From NCBI RefSeq assembly GCF_900188425.1, contig NZ_FZON01000002.1, positions 62,001-126,000 of the forward strand: 64,000 nt of DNA, written 5' to 3'. Under the pieces are notes generated by a model. The model made no database searches. It had not been told where the DNA came from and saw nothing but the letters and a program-made list of their open reading frames with translations. This DNA is from Antarctobacter heliothermus. Lineage in GTDB: Bacteria > Pseudomonadota > Alphaproteobacteria > Rhodobacterales > Rhodobacteraceae. Position numbers and translations under genes: made by a program. Positions 34,231 to 43,551 of the stretch are shown one piece after another; the stretch's first letter is position 1; each line of letters opens with the position of its first letter.

Positions 34231-37200
34231 TCATTCCAGCTCGATCAGCAGATCCTTGGCGTCGATCTGCCCGCCGGGCGTCACATGCACCGCCTTGACC
34301 GTGCCGTCCCGCTCGGCGTGCAGGCCGGTTTCCATCTTCATCGCCTCGATGGTCAGCAGCAGGTCGCCGTCCTTGACCGCCTGCCCGACAGAAACCGCAA
34401 CGGTGGCGACAACCCCGGGCATCGGGGCGCCGATCTGGTTGGGATTACCCAGTTCCGCCTTGGGGCGGGCGACGGTCTTGGCCTTGGCATCGCGGTTGGG
34501 CACGCGGATGGTGCGCGGCTGGCCGTTCAGTTCAAAGAACACCTTTACGTCGCCGTCTTCCTGCGTCTCGCCCACCGCCTGCAATCGGATTTCCAGCGTC
34601 TTGCCGGGGTCGATTTCTGCGGTGATCTCTTCGCCCGGTTCCATCCCGTAAAAGAACGCCCGCGTCGGCAGGGTGCGCACCGGCCCATAGGTTTCATGCC
34701 GCGCCGCGTAGTCGGTAAAGACCTTGGGATACATCAGGTAGCCGTTCAGATCCTCATCGTCAAAGACGGTATCCTCGAACTTGGCTGCCAGATCCTTGCG
34801 CGCCTGGTCGATGTCGATCGGCGCGGCCTTGAGCCCCGGACGATCGGTAAAGGCCTTTTCGTCCTTGAGGATCTTTTTCTGGATCTTCTTGGGCCATCCA
34901 CCCGGAGGCTGGCCCAGGTTGCCCTTCATCATGTCGATGACGGATTCGGGGAAGGACAGATCCTTTGACGGGTCTTCGACATCGGTGCGGGTCAGGCCCT
35001 GACTGACCATCATCAGCGCCATGTCGCCCACCACCTTGGACGATGGCGTGACCTTGACGATATCGCCGAACATCTGGTTCACGTCCGCATAGGTCTGCGC
35101 CACCTCGTGCCAGCGTTCCTCCAGCCCCAGAGAACGCGCCTGCGCCTTGAGGTTGGTGAATTGGCCGCCCGGCATCTCATGCAGATAGACCTCGGACGCG
35201 GGCGCCTGCATGCCGCTTTCGAACGCCGCGTACTGGCCGCGCACCGCCTCCCAGTAGTTGGAAATCTCGCGGATGGCGGCAATGTCCAGCCCGGTGTCGC
35301 GTTCGGTGAACCGCAAGCCCTCGACCACCGATCCCAGCGTTGGCTGCGAGGTGTTGCCCGACAGCGCGTCCATTGCCGCATCCACTGCGTCCACGCCTGC
35401 GCGCGCTGCCTCCATGATGGTGGCGATGGCTGCGCCGGATGTGTCATGCGTGTGGAAGTGGATCGGCAGGCCGACCTCTTCTTTCAGCGTCTTGACCAGC
35501 ATCGCCGCCGCGTTGGGTTTGAGCAATCCGGCCATGTCCTTGAGGCCCAGCACATGCGAGCCCGCATCGCGCAGATCCTTGCCCATGGCGACATAGTATT
35601 TCAGGTCATACTTGGCGCGGTCCGGGTCAAGGATATCGCCGGTGTAACAGATCGTGCCTTCGAGAACCTTGTTGTTCTCCAGTACTGCGTCCATCGCGAC
35701 GCGCATGTTTTCGACCCAGTTCAGGCTGTCGAACACGCGGAACACGTCAACGCCGGTCTCTGCCGCCTGTTTGACAAAGAACTGCACCACGTTGTCGGGG
35801 TAGTTGGTATAGCCAACGCCGTTTGCGCCGCGCAGCAGCATCTGGGTCATCAGGTTGGGCATCCGCGCGCGCAGGTCGCGCAGGCGCTGCCACGGGCATT
35901 CCTGCAAAAAGCGATAGGCCACATCAAAGGTGGCGCCGCCCCAGCATTCCACGCTGAACAGCTGCGGCAACTTGTGGGCGTAGGCCGGGGCCACCTTGAT
36001 CATGTCGTGGCTGCGCATCCGGGTGGCCAGCAGGGACTGGTGGCCGTCGCGCATGGTGGTGTCGGTGATCAGCACCTGTTTCTGTGCCGCCAGCCAGTCG
36101 GCAACAGCCTGCGGGCCCTTTTCGTCCAGCAGGGTCTTGGTCCCCGGCGGCGGGGTGTCCAGCGGCACCTGCGGCGCGCGCGCCGGTTTCAGATCCGGGT
36201 GTGGCATCGCGCGGCCCTGCACCTCCGGGTGGCCGTTCACCGTGATGTCGGCGATATAGGTCAGCACCTTGGTGCCCCGGTCACGCCGCTTTTTGAAATC
36301 GAACAGTTCCGGCGTCGTGTCGATGAACTTGGTGGTGTACTGGTTGTTCAGGAACACCGGGTGTTTCAGCAGGTTGATTACGAACTCGATGTTGGTGGTC
36401 ACGCCCCGGATGCGGAATTCGCGCAGCGCGCGGTCCATCCGGCTGATCGCCTTTTCGGGGGTCTGCGCCTTGGCCGTGACCTTGACCAGTAGCGAATCGT
36501 AATACCGCGTGATGACGCCGCCCGCATAGGCGGTGCCGCCGTCCAGACGGATGCCCATGCCGGTGGCCGAGCGGAACGCGGTGATACGCCCGTAATCGGG
36601 GATAAAGTTGTTGGACGGATCTTCTGTCGTGATCCGGGTCTGCAACGCGTGGCCGGTCAGACGCACATCGTATTGCGACGCCTTGCCAGTGGCCTCGGCC
36701 AGCGATTTGCCCTCGGAGATCAGGATTTGCGCCTGCACGATGTCGATGCCGGTCACCTCTTCGGTGACCGTATGTTCGACCTGCACGCGGGGGTTCACCT
36801 CGATGAAGTAGAACTTGCCGGTGTCCATATCCATCAGGAACTCGACGGTGCCCGCGCATTCATAGTTCACATGGGCGCAGATCTTGCGGCCCAGCTCGCA
36901 GATTTCCTCGCGCTGAGCCTCGGACAGATAGGGAGCGGGGGCGCGTTCCACGACCTTCTGGTTGCGGCGCTGGACCGAACAGTCGCGCTCATACAGGTGA
37001 TAGATGTTGCCCTGCTGGTCGCCCAGGATCTGCACTTCGACGTGGCGGGCGCGGATGATCATCTTTTCCAGATAGCCCTCGCCATTGCCAAAGGCGGCTT
37101 CGGCCTCACGGCGGCCTTCCAGCACCTTGTCCTTCAGTTCCTTGGCGCTTTCGATCGGGCGCATCCCGCGCCCGCCGCCGCCCCAGCTGGCCTTGAGCAT

Positions 37201-37674
37201 CAGGGGATAGCCGACCTCTTCGGCCTCCTTGGCGATGGCGTCGAAATCGTCGCCCAGCACCTCGGTGGCGGGGATCACCGGCACACCGGCCTCAACGGCC
37301 ACCCGGCGGGCGCTCGCCTTGTCGCCAAGGGCGCGCATGGTTTCGGCCCGGGGCCCGATAAAGGTGATGCCGGCCTCGGTACAGGCATCCACGAAATCGG
37401 GGTTTTCCGACAGCAGGCCATAGCCCGGATGGATCGCGTCCGCGCCGCAGGCCTTGGCCACGCGGATGATCTCGGGGATCGACAGATAGGCCTGAACCGG
37501 ACCCAGCCCCTCGCCGATGCGATACGCCTCATCCGCCTTGAAGCGGTGCAGGCCCAGCTTGTCCTCTTCGGCGTAGACGGCGACCGTCTTTTTGCCCATC
37601 TCGTTTGCGGCCCGCATGATACGGATCGCGATCTCGCCCCGGTTGGCAATCAGGATCTTTTCGAAATCAGCCAT
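34231..37674 (-). CDS. pyc: pyruvate carboxylase
   Basis: The 1147-residue single-chain enzyme carboxylates pyruvate to oxaloacetate, the main anaplerotic step. Domains in order: biotin carboxylase (1-about 460; KILIANRGEIAIRIMRAANE, ATP loop KASWGGGGRGMR, EVNPRVQVEHTVTEEVTG), carboxyltransferase (about 530-830; TTMRDGHQSLLATRMRSHD, carboxylated-Lys region LGLKDMAGLLKP, HFHTHDTSG), the PC tetramerisation region, and the biotin carrier (EAMKMETGLHAE, biotin on the Lys of AMKM). Length and order match the homotetrameric bacterial form. The gene is complete and monocistronic with a strong hairpin after it. Confidence 0.98.
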   Translation of the reverse strand: MADFEKILIANRGEIAIRIMRAANEMGKKTVAVYAEEDKLGLHRFKADEAYRIGEGLGPVQAYLSIPEIIRVAKACGADAIHPGYGLLSENPDFVDACTEAGITFIGPRAETMRALGDKASARRVAVEAGVPVIPATEVLGDDFDAIAKEAEEVGYPLMLKASWGGGGRGMRPIESAKELKDKVLEGRREAEAAFGNGEGYLEKMIIRARHVEVQILGDQQGNIYHLYERDCSVQRRNQKVVERAPAPYLSEAQREEICELGRKICAHVNYECAGTVEFLMDMDTGKFYFIEVNPRVQVEHTVTEEVTGIDIVQAQILISEGKSLAEATGKASQYDVRLTGHALQTRITTEDPSNNFIPDYGRITAFRSATGMGIRLDGGTAYAGGVITRYYDSLLVKVTAKAQTPEKAISRMDRALREFRIRGVTTNIEFVINLLKHPVFLNNQYTTKFIDTTPELFDFKKRRDRGTKVLTYIADITVNGHPEVQGRAMPHPDLKPARAPQVPLDTPPPGTKTLLDEKGPQAVADWLAAQKQVLITDTTMRDGHQSLLATRMRSHDMIKVAPAYAHKLPQLFSVECWGGATFDVAYRFLQECPWQRLRDLRARMPNLMTQMLLRGANGVGYTNYPDNVVQFFVKQAAETGVDVFRVFDSLNWVENMRVAMDAVLENNKVLEGTICYTGDILDPDRAKYDLKYYVAMGKDLRDAGSHVLGLKDMAGLLKPNAAAMLVKTLKEEVGLPIHFHTHDTSGAAIATIMEAARAGVDAVDAAMDALSGNTSQPTLGSVVEGLRFTERDTGLDIAAIREISNYWEAVRGQYAAFESGMQAPASEVYLHEMPGGQFTNLKAQARSLGLEERWHEVAQTYADVNQMFGDIVKVTPSSKVVGDMALMMVSQGLTRTDVEDPSKDLSFPESVIDMMKGNLGQPPGGWPKKIQKKILKDEKAFTDRPGLKAAPIDIDQARKDLAAKFEDTVFDDEDLNGYLMYPKVFTDYAARHETYGPVRTLPTRAFFYGMEPGEEITAEIDPGKTLEIRLQAVGETQEDGDVKVFFELNGQPRTIRVPNRDAKAKTVARPKAELGNPNQIGAPMPGVVATVAVSVGQAVKDGDLLLTIEAMKMETGLHAERDGTVKAVHVTPGGQIDAKDLLIELE

Positions 37675-37922
37675 GAGTCAGGGGTCCCTTTTCGGCACGG
37701 ACGCGTGTTTGCGCAATTTTGTTACTTTGAGGCTGTGCCGCGCCGCAGCGCAAGGGGTGTTTGCAAATTATTCGGTTGCGCCGGTCGCATTTGCAAACCC
37801 CTCGAAAGGCGTGGCCGGATGCCCCTTGGGGCAGCAAAGAATCTCTGGCTTCGAAAGCTTGTATTCAGGATATCGCTTTAGCGTCGTCGCGCGGAAACGC
37901 CTTGTACTTTGGGGCAATATCA

Positions 37923-38378
37923 ATGGAGGACCGCGTGAAACGGCTGATCTATCTCAGTTCTGCTGTCAGGCTGGCAACCCGCGATGATCTTGCGCGGATT
38001 CTCGGTGCGGCCCGACGCAACAACAGGCGCGATGGCGTCACCGGGTTATTGATGTACCACGACGGGACGTTCCTTCAGATCCTCGAAGGGGAGGAAGAGG
38101 CCGTTGATCGCGTCTTTGGGCGAATCGCCCTGAACGACCTGCACCGGGGCATCCAGAGCCTGCCACCTACCCAGGTGCGCGAACGGTTGTTTGCCGACTG
38201 GACCATGGCCTTTGCCAATCCGGACACGCTTTGCGGGGATGACGATCTGGGGGCCAAGGCGTTTGAGGCGGTCAGGCAGGATCTCGACCGGATCGAGGCG
38301 TTGGACAAACGCGCGGCGATCTTTGTACGGACGTTCTTTTCGACGTTTCGCGATCTGGGGTCGCTGACCGGGGTGTGA
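37923..38378 (+). CDS. BLUF-domain blue-light sensor protein
   Basis: The 151-residue protein is a stand-alone BLUF domain with a short helical tail. All residues of the flavin photocycle are present with the same spacing as in PixD: Tyr10 (RLIYLSSA), Asn34 (RRNNRRDGVTGLL), Gln52 (FLQILEG), Trp93 and Met95 (DWTMAF). The domain would bind FAD and change conformation in blue light. No output domain is fused, so it must act through a partner protein. Adjacent genes give no hint. The start at 37923 is preceded by a weak ribosome-binding site; a GTG at 37935 is an alternative. Confidence 0.92.
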   Translation: MEDRVKRLIYLSSAVRLATRDDLARILGAARRNNRRDGVTGLLMYHDGTFLQILEGEEEAVDRVFGRIALNDLHRGIQSLPPTQVRERLFADWTMAFANPDTLCGDDDLGAKAFEAVRQDLDRIEALDKRAAIFVRTFFSTFRDLGSLTGV

Positions 38379-38394
38379 ACCGGATTGGCCTCCT

Positions 38395-39534
38395 CTAGCC
38401 TGCGGTCAACGCCATCCCGCGCAGATCGGCTGGACGCGCAACGCCCAACTGCCCGATGCAAGACACCAGGTCCCGGCGCAGCATGTCGATCAGATGGGCA
38501 GGGCCACGGTCGCCCAGGGCGCAGACCGCGTAGTGCCAGGCGCGCCCCATCATCACGAAATCTGCCCCCAGAGCGATGGCGCGCAACATGTCCAGTCCGC
38601 CTTCGATCCCGCTGTCAAAGATCACCGGCAGCGTGGTCGCTGCGCGCACGCCAGGCAGATACTCCACCGCCCCTTGTGCGGCGTCAAACTGTCGGCCGCC
38701 GTGGTTGGACACCCAGATCGCATCGACGCCTTCGGCCTGCATCCGCGCGGCATCGTCGGGGCGCAGCACTCCTTTGACCACCAGCGGCCCGTCCCAGGCG
38801 TCCCGCAGCCAGCGCAGATAGTCCCAGTCCGGCGCGGTGCGCAGCAGATAGCCGATGTGGGCGGTGGGATCGAGGGGGGCATTGTCCTGCGAATAGCGGT
38901 CCAGCGTTTTCATCCGAGGCATCCCGGCGCGCATCCGTGCCTGCGACCATGCCGGGCGCAGCGCGCATTGCAGCGCGATGCGCGGCGTGATGCGCGGCGG
39001 TTGCACCAACCCGCCCTGAACCTGTTTTTCGCGCCGCGCGGCGACGGGCACATCGACAGTCAGCACCAGCACCTTGAACCCGCTGTCCTTGACCCGCGCC
39101 AGCATGTCCCGGCGCATGTCGATGTCGCGCGGCGGGTACAGCTGAAACCAGCCTTTGCCGCCGGTTTCGGGGCCAACCTCCTCCGGTGTGGCGTTGGCGA
39201 CCATGGACAGCGCATAGGGCAGATCGGCCTTGGTCGCTTCACGCGCCAGCAACCGTTCCGCGCCGGGCCACAGCAACCCGGACTGGCCCACCGGGGCCAC
39301 GCCAAAGGGCAGGGGGTGGGTCTCGCCGAACAGGTCCACCGACAGGTCTGGTGCCACCTCTCCATGCAGGATCGACGGTGTGAACAGGACATTGTCCAGG
39401 CCTGTGCGGTTGCGACGGGCGCTGGCCTCGGTCCCGGTGGCCGTGTCCAGATAGGCCCAGGCAAAATGCGGAACCCGCCTGCGCGCGGCGCGGCGCAGAT
39501 CGGCGACGGTCAAATAGCGGCTGTGAAGATCCAT
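38395..39534 (-). CDS. FMN-dependent alpha-hydroxy-acid dehydrogenase/oxidase (LldD/glycolate oxidase family)
   Basis: The 379-residue beta/alpha barrel enzyme oxidises a 2-hydroxy acid (lactate, mandelate or glycolate type). Landmarks are TVADLRRAARRRVPHFAWAYLDTATGTE, FGVAPVGQSGLLWPGAE, FQLYPPRDI, LVLTVDVPVAARRE, VVKGVLRPDDA, the active-site His and Arg in WVSNHGGRQFD, and FDSGIEGGLDMLRAIALGADFVMMGRA binding the FMN phosphate. A chloroplast-type hydrophobic insert is lacking, so it may be soluble. Substrate is not resolvable by eye. It converges on the BLUF gene. Confidence 0.92.
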   Translation of the reverse strand: MDLHSRYLTVADLRRAARRRVPHFAWAYLDTATGTEASARRNRTGLDNVLFTPSILHGEVAPDLSVDLFGETHPLPFGVAPVGQSGLLWPGAERLLAREATKADLPYALSMVANATPEEVGPETGGKGWFQLYPPRDIDMRRDMLARVKDSGFKVLVLTVDVPVAARREKQVQGGLVQPPRITPRIALQCALRPAWSQARMRAGMPRMKTLDRYSQDNAPLDPTAHIGYLLRTAPDWDYLRWLRDAWDGPLVVKGVLRPDDAARMQAEGVDAIWVSNHGGRQFDAAQGAVEYLPGVRAATTLPVIFDSGIEGGLDMLRAIALGADFVMMGRAWHYAVCALGDRGPAHLIDMLRRDLVSCIGQLGVARPADLRGMALTAG

Positions 39535-39657
39535 GATGCCATCTGGCGCGGGATCATTGCGGGACGCAAGCGACCTAACCGGCATTCTCGACAAATCTTC
39601 AACATATTTTAAGCGCCTTGGCGGAAGTTGGTCCTCAGCGATAGAAAAGGACATCCC

Positions 39658-40155
39658 ATGCACGCGATGATTGTCGACCTTGATCCCACACGCCTTGAAC
39701 GCAGCCAGATCGCCTTTCTGGAAACGGGCATCCATGTCACTGGATCGGGCAGCTTTGCGGTGGCTGAGACCTGTCTGCGCCGGGCGGTGGTCGATGTGCT
39801 GGTGATTGACGCCGATTGCGGGACAGAGCGGATTGTCAGCCTGACTGCGCTGGCCGAACGGCGCAATCCGCGGCTGGTCACCATTCTCCTGGCCCGCGAC
39901 GTGACAGAGATCACGGATCTGTACTCTGACGCGGTGACCACGCTGCATTGCGTGCTGGATGGGCGGGTCTCTCCGCGCGTCGTATCGCGCATGGCGCAGG
40001 CCTCGCTGGCGGGACGGGCCGCGTGCAAGTTGACACCGGCCCGCGCGGACAGCGTGCCGCAGGCCCCGGCGGCCGACCCATCCATGCCCAATCCCGTCTT
40101 TTCCACAACGCGGCGCAAACCAGCGGCGCACCCCGGCGTGGCCGTCCCGGCCTGA
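39658..40155 (+). CDS. degenerate response-regulator receiver-like protein
   Basis: The 165-residue product has a receiver-like alternation in its first 120 residues: MHAMIVDLDPTRLER (acid pair region), VDVLVIDADCG (strand 3 with a possible phospho-acceptor Asp), and VTILLARDVTEIT where a Ser/Thr is expected but Ala-Arg is found; the conserved Lys of strand 5 is not seen. The last 45 residues are Pro/Ala-rich and disordered. It is probably a pseudo-receiver that does not accept phosphate in the usual way. No sensor kinase is adjacent. It starts at 39658 behind AAAAGGACA. Confidence 0.55.
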   Translation: MHAMIVDLDPTRLERSQIAFLETGIHVTGSGSFAVAETCLRRAVVDVLVIDADCGTERIVSLTALAERRNPRLVTILLARDVTEITDLYSDAVTTLHCVLDGRVSPRVVSRMAQASLAGRAACKLTPARADSVPQAPAADPSMPNPVFSTTRRKPAAHPGVAVPA

Positions 40156-40238
40156 CAGTTGAAAAATCGTCGCACAAGGGGTGAACATAGGGCGAACGCG
40201 CCCTTCCCCTGACCGCCCGATGGCGCTAGATTGCCGCC

Positions 40239-42662
40239 ATGAGCAGTTTCGACGAATTCGATGCCTTCGAGGCATCCTCGCTTTCGGCGCGCGCCATGGC
40301 GGCGCGCCCCGCCCCCTATCTGGATGAGCTGAACCCGGCCCAACGACAGGCGGTCGAGGTGCTGGATGGCCCGGTCCTGATGCTGGCGGGGGCGGGCACC
40401 GGCAAGACCAAGGCGCTGACCGCGCGGGTGGTCCACCTGCTGAACACCGGCCGCGCCCGGCCCAATGAAATTCTCTCTGTCACCTTCACCAACAAGGCCG
40501 CGCGCGAGATGAAGCTGCGCGTGGGCCGGATGCTGGGTCAGACCGTTGAGGGCATGCCGTGGCTGGGCACCTTCCACTCGATCTGCGTCAAGCAGTTGCG
40601 CCGCCACGCCGAATTGATCACCGCCGACAGCGACAGCGACACCGACGCCGTGGTTGAGGGGGCTGACGCGCCGCCCGGCCCGCACCTCAAATCCAACTTC
40701 ACCATTCTCGACACCGACGACCAGTTGCGCTTGCTCAAGCAGTTGGTGCAGGCGGCAGGCATCGACGACAAACGATGGCCCGCGCGGCAACTGGCCAATA
40801 TCATCGAAGGTTGGAAAAACCGGGCCCTGACCCCGGACAAGGTGCCCGCAGCGGACGGCGGTGCCTACAATCATCGCGGGCCAGAGCTTTACGCCGCCTA
40901 TCAGCGCCGCCTGCTGGAACTGAACGCCGTCGATTTCGGTGACCTGCTGATGCACATGGTCACCATCTTTCAGACCCACCCGGACATCCTTGCGCAATAT
41001 CAACGCTGGTTCCGCTACATCCTGGTGGACGAATATCAGGACACCAACGTGGCGCAGTATCTCTGGCTGCGCCTGCTGGCGTCACAGCACAAGAACATCT
41101 GCTGCGTCGGCGATGACGATCAGTCGATCTATGGCTGGCGCGGCGCAGAGGTGGGCAATATCCTGCGGTTCGAAAAGGATTTTCCCGGCGCGCATGTGGT
41201 GCGGCTGGAACAGAACTATCGCTCGACGCCGCATATCCTCGCCGCTGCCTCCGGTGTGATCCGGGGCAACACCGGACGGTTGGGCAAGGAACTGTGGACA
41301 GAGGCCCAGGAGGGTGAAAAACTGCGCCTGATCGGCCATTGGGACGGTGAGGAAGAGGCCCGCTGGATCGGTGAGGAAATCGAATCGATGCAGGGCGGCA
41401 CCCGCGGGATGCGGCCCTATTCGCTGGACGAAATGGCCATTCTCGTGCGCGCCAGCCACCAGATGCGCGCGTTCGAGGACCGCTTTCTGACCATCGGTCT
41501 GCCCTACCGCGTCATCGGCGGCCCGCGTTTCTATGAGCGGATGGAGATCCGCGATGCCATGGCCTATTTCCGCCTCGTCGTGTCGCCCACCGACGATCTG
41601 GCATTTGAACGGGTCGTCAACACGCCCAAGCGCGGCCTTGGCGACAAGGCGCAACAGACCATCCAGCGCATCGCCCGAGAAAACGGCGTTTCATTGGTCG
41701 ATGGCGCGGCGCTGGCGGTCGAACAGGGCGCAATCAAAGGCAAGGGCGCCAAGGCGCTGGGTGAACTGATCGTGGGCCTTGCCCGGTGGGGCCGCATGAC
41801 CGGCGACAAGGACGTCAGCCACATGGAACTGGCTGAGATCGTGCTGGACGAAAGCGGCTACACCGGCATGTGGCAGAACGACAAGACACCAGAGGCCCCC
41901 GGCCGTCTGGAAAACCTCAAGGAACTGGTCAAGGCACTGGAAAGCTTTGAGAACCTTCAGGGCTTCCTCGAACATGTCGCGCTGGTCATGGACAATGAAA
42001 AGGATGAGGCCGGGGCCAAGGTGTCGATCATGACCCTGCACGCGGCCAAGGGGCTGGAATTTCCCGTGGTCTTCCTGCCGGGCTGGGAAGACGGGCTGTT
42101 CCCGTCGCAGCGCAGCATGGATGAAAGCGGCGTCAAGGGCCTCGAAGAGGAACGGCGGCTGGCCTATGTCGGCATCACCCGTGCCGAAGAAGTCTGCACC
42201 ATCAGTTTTGCCGGCAACCGCCGCGTGTTTGGCCAGTGGCAATCGCAGTTGCCTTCGCGCTTTGTCGACGAACTGCCCGAGGAACATGTTAACGTGCTGA
42301 CACCCCCTGGCCTTTACGGCGGCGGCTACGGCGCGGCGGCCTCCGCTGCCACGGGCGGATACTCATCGGGGGTCGAGAAGCGTGCGGCCGAGGCGAATGT
42401 CTACAACTCACCGGGCTGGAAACGCTTGCAGCAACGGCAGGGCCAGCGTCCGGTCAGCCAGCCCAGTGAAAGCCGTACCCAGGTGATCGACCTGGAGGCC
42501 GTGTCGGCCCATACAGTGGGCGACCGCGTGTTCCACCAGAAATTCGGCTATGGCGCGATTCTCGGCATCGAGGGCGACAAGTTGGAGATTGCGTTCGAGA
42601 AAGCCGGAACCAAGAAGGTGGTCGCCCGGTTCATCCACACTGCGGACGATGTGCCTTTCTGA
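40239..42662 (+). CDS. uvrD: ATP-dependent DNA helicase of the UvrD/PcrA family
   Basis: The 807-residue superfamily 1A helicase unwinds DNA 3' to 5' in nucleotide-excision and mismatch repair. Motifs in order: LNPAQRQAVE (Q motif), LAGAGTGKTKAL (Walker A), FTNKAAREMKLRV (Ia), DEYQDTN (II), VGDDDQSIYGWRGA (III), LEQNYRST (IV), VSIMTLHAAKGLEFPVVFLPGWEDGLFP (V) and EEERRLAYVGITRAEE (VI). A C-terminal Tudor-like tail (VGDRVFHQKFGYGAILGIEGDK) is present, which in PcrA/UvrD binds RNA polymerase. The gene is full length and monocistronic. Confidence 0.97.
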   Translation: MSSFDEFDAFEASSLSARAMAARPAPYLDELNPAQRQAVEVLDGPVLMLAGAGTGKTKALTARVVHLLNTGRARPNEILSVTFTNKAAREMKLRVGRMLGQTVEGMPWLGTFHSICVKQLRRHAELITADSDSDTDAVVEGADAPPGPHLKSNFTILDTDDQLRLLKQLVQAAGIDDKRWPARQLANIIEGWKNRALTPDKVPAADGGAYNHRGPELYAAYQRRLLELNAVDFGDLLMHMVTIFQTHPDILAQYQRWFRYILVDEYQDTNVAQYLWLRLLASQHKNICCVGDDDQSIYGWRGAEVGNILRFEKDFPGAHVVRLEQNYRSTPHILAAASGVIRGNTGRLGKELWTEAQEGEKLRLIGHWDGEEEARWIGEEIESMQGGTRGMRPYSLDEMAILVRASHQMRAFEDRFLTIGLPYRVIGGPRFYERMEIRDAMAYFRLVVSPTDDLAFERVVNTPKRGLGDKAQQTIQRIARENGVSLVDGAALAVEQGAIKGKGAKALGELIVGLARWGRMTGDKDVSHMELAEIVLDESGYTGMWQNDKTPEAPGRLENLKELVKALESFENLQGFLEHVALVMDNEKDEAGAKVSIMTLHAAKGLEFPVVFLPGWEDGLFPSQRSMDESGVKGLEEERRLAYVGITRAEEVCTISFAGNRRVFGQWQSQLPSRFVDELPEEHVNVLTPPGLYGGGYGAAASAATGGYSSGVEKRAAEANVYNSPGWKRLQQRQGQRPVSQPSESRTQVIDLEAVSAHTVGDRVFHQKFGYGAILGIEGDKLEIAFEKAGTKKVVARFIHTADDVPF

Positions 42663-42713
42663 CCAAGGAGAAATGGGCGCGCCTCCAGGGCAATATGAGA
42701 CAAAACACCGGGT

Positions 42714-42954
42714 AGGGGGCTCTGCCCCCGTCGCTCCGCGACTCCCCCGGGATATTTCAAGCCAGAAGAAACACTTGGTTAACCAATTTGCCGCAATGTT
42801 GGTCTGCGGTACAGGCGGGGACGCCGATGACCGCGCCAGGAGAAGCCTTGCGCTTCGCCCGCCTCTTCGGAGGCGGGTTTTTCTAACTGTCGCGTTTCTT
42901 CTGGCCTGAAATATCCCGGGGGTGAGGCCAAAGGCCGAGGGGGCAGAGCCCCCT
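42714..42954. repeat. long inverted repeat with CCCGGGATATTT arms
   Basis: The left arm contains AGGGGGCTCTGCCCCC (42714-42729) and a 29-base block at 42743-42771 starting CCCCCGGGATATTTC. The right arm mirrors both: 42893-42921 (28 of 29 positions complementary) and 42939-42954 (16 of 16). About 120 bases separate the inner arms and contain a classical terminator. The element lies between the convergent uvrD and Lrp-type genes. Confidence 0.9.
42858..42882 (+). terminator. rho-independent terminator inside the inverted repeat
   Basis: CCCGCCTC and GAGGCGGG pair around a TTCG tetraloop and are followed by TTTTT. It could end the uvrD transcript, though it lies about 195 bases beyond the stop. 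Confidence 0.85.
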
Positions 42955-42955
42955 G

Positions 42956-43432
42956 TCATCCAACCGGCAAAGGCGCGTCGGCCTTGGGCTGATCCATGAC
43001 AATTTGCGAATGCACGCGGGCCACCACCGGATGGGCAAGCAAGACGTCGTGGATCAGCATGTTCAGCGCCGACAAATCCGGGCAATAGATCCGCAAGAGG
43101 TAATCCGCCTCGCCGGTCATGGTCCAGGCAGAGATGATTTCGGGGCGGACGCGCAGCAGGCGCGCGAAGTCCGTGCCTTCCTTTGCGCCGTGTCGCGCCA
43201 GTTGCACCTGGACAAATGCCTGCACGTCCAGTCCCAGCTTTTCCGGGTCAAGCCGCGCGCGATAGCCACGGATGACGCCGGCCTCTTCGAGACGCTGTCG
43301 CCGCCGGCCCGCTTGGCTGGCGGAAAGGTTCAGGGCGGCGCTCAGATCCTGTGCCGTCGCCTGTCCGTCGCGCTGCACCGCGTCCAACAGGGCAATATCA
43401 ATGGTATCCAGGTCGGCGCGTTTTTCCTGCAT
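42956..43432 (-). CDS. Lrp/AsnC-family regulator, probably of tyrosine catabolism
   Basis: The 158-residue protein has an N-terminal helix-turn-helix (LDTIDIALLDAVQRDGQATAQDLSAAL, SASQAGRRRQRLEEAGVIRGYRARL) and a RAM domain (VQAFVQVQLARHGA, ISAWTMTGEADYLLRIYCPDLSALNMLI). It is divergent from hpd with 119 bases between, the usual place for a local Lrp-type regulator of 4-hydroxyphenylpyruvate degradation, which is an inference from order. The ATG at 43432 is chosen as the family start. Its 3' end touches the inverted repeat. Confidence 0.93.
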   Translation of the reverse strand: MQEKRADLDTIDIALLDAVQRDGQATAQDLSAALNLSASQAGRRRQRLEEAGVIRGYRARLDPEKLGLDVQAFVQVQLARHGAKEGTDFARLLRVRPEIISAWTMTGEADYLLRIYCPDLSALNMLIHDVLLAHPVVARVHSQIVMDQPKADAPLPVG

Positions 43433-43551
43433 GAAATCACCTTTCTCGGCGGGTACTGCGCGTACTTTGGTCAATCAAGGCCGATAATGCGCGAACTCCG
43501 CGCCTTGGTAAAGGTACATTGAACTCAAAGCATTCACAGCAGGAGAGACGC
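43433..43551. promoter_or_regulatory. divergent regulatory region between the Lrp-type gene and hpd
   Basis: The 119-bp gap holds both promoters and the CAGCAGGAGAGAC ribosome-binding site of hpd. GCGTACTTTGGTCAATCAAGG and the later CCTTGGTAAAGGTAC (near 43503-43517) form an imperfect inverted pair that could be a regulator site. Inference only. Confidence 0.4.
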
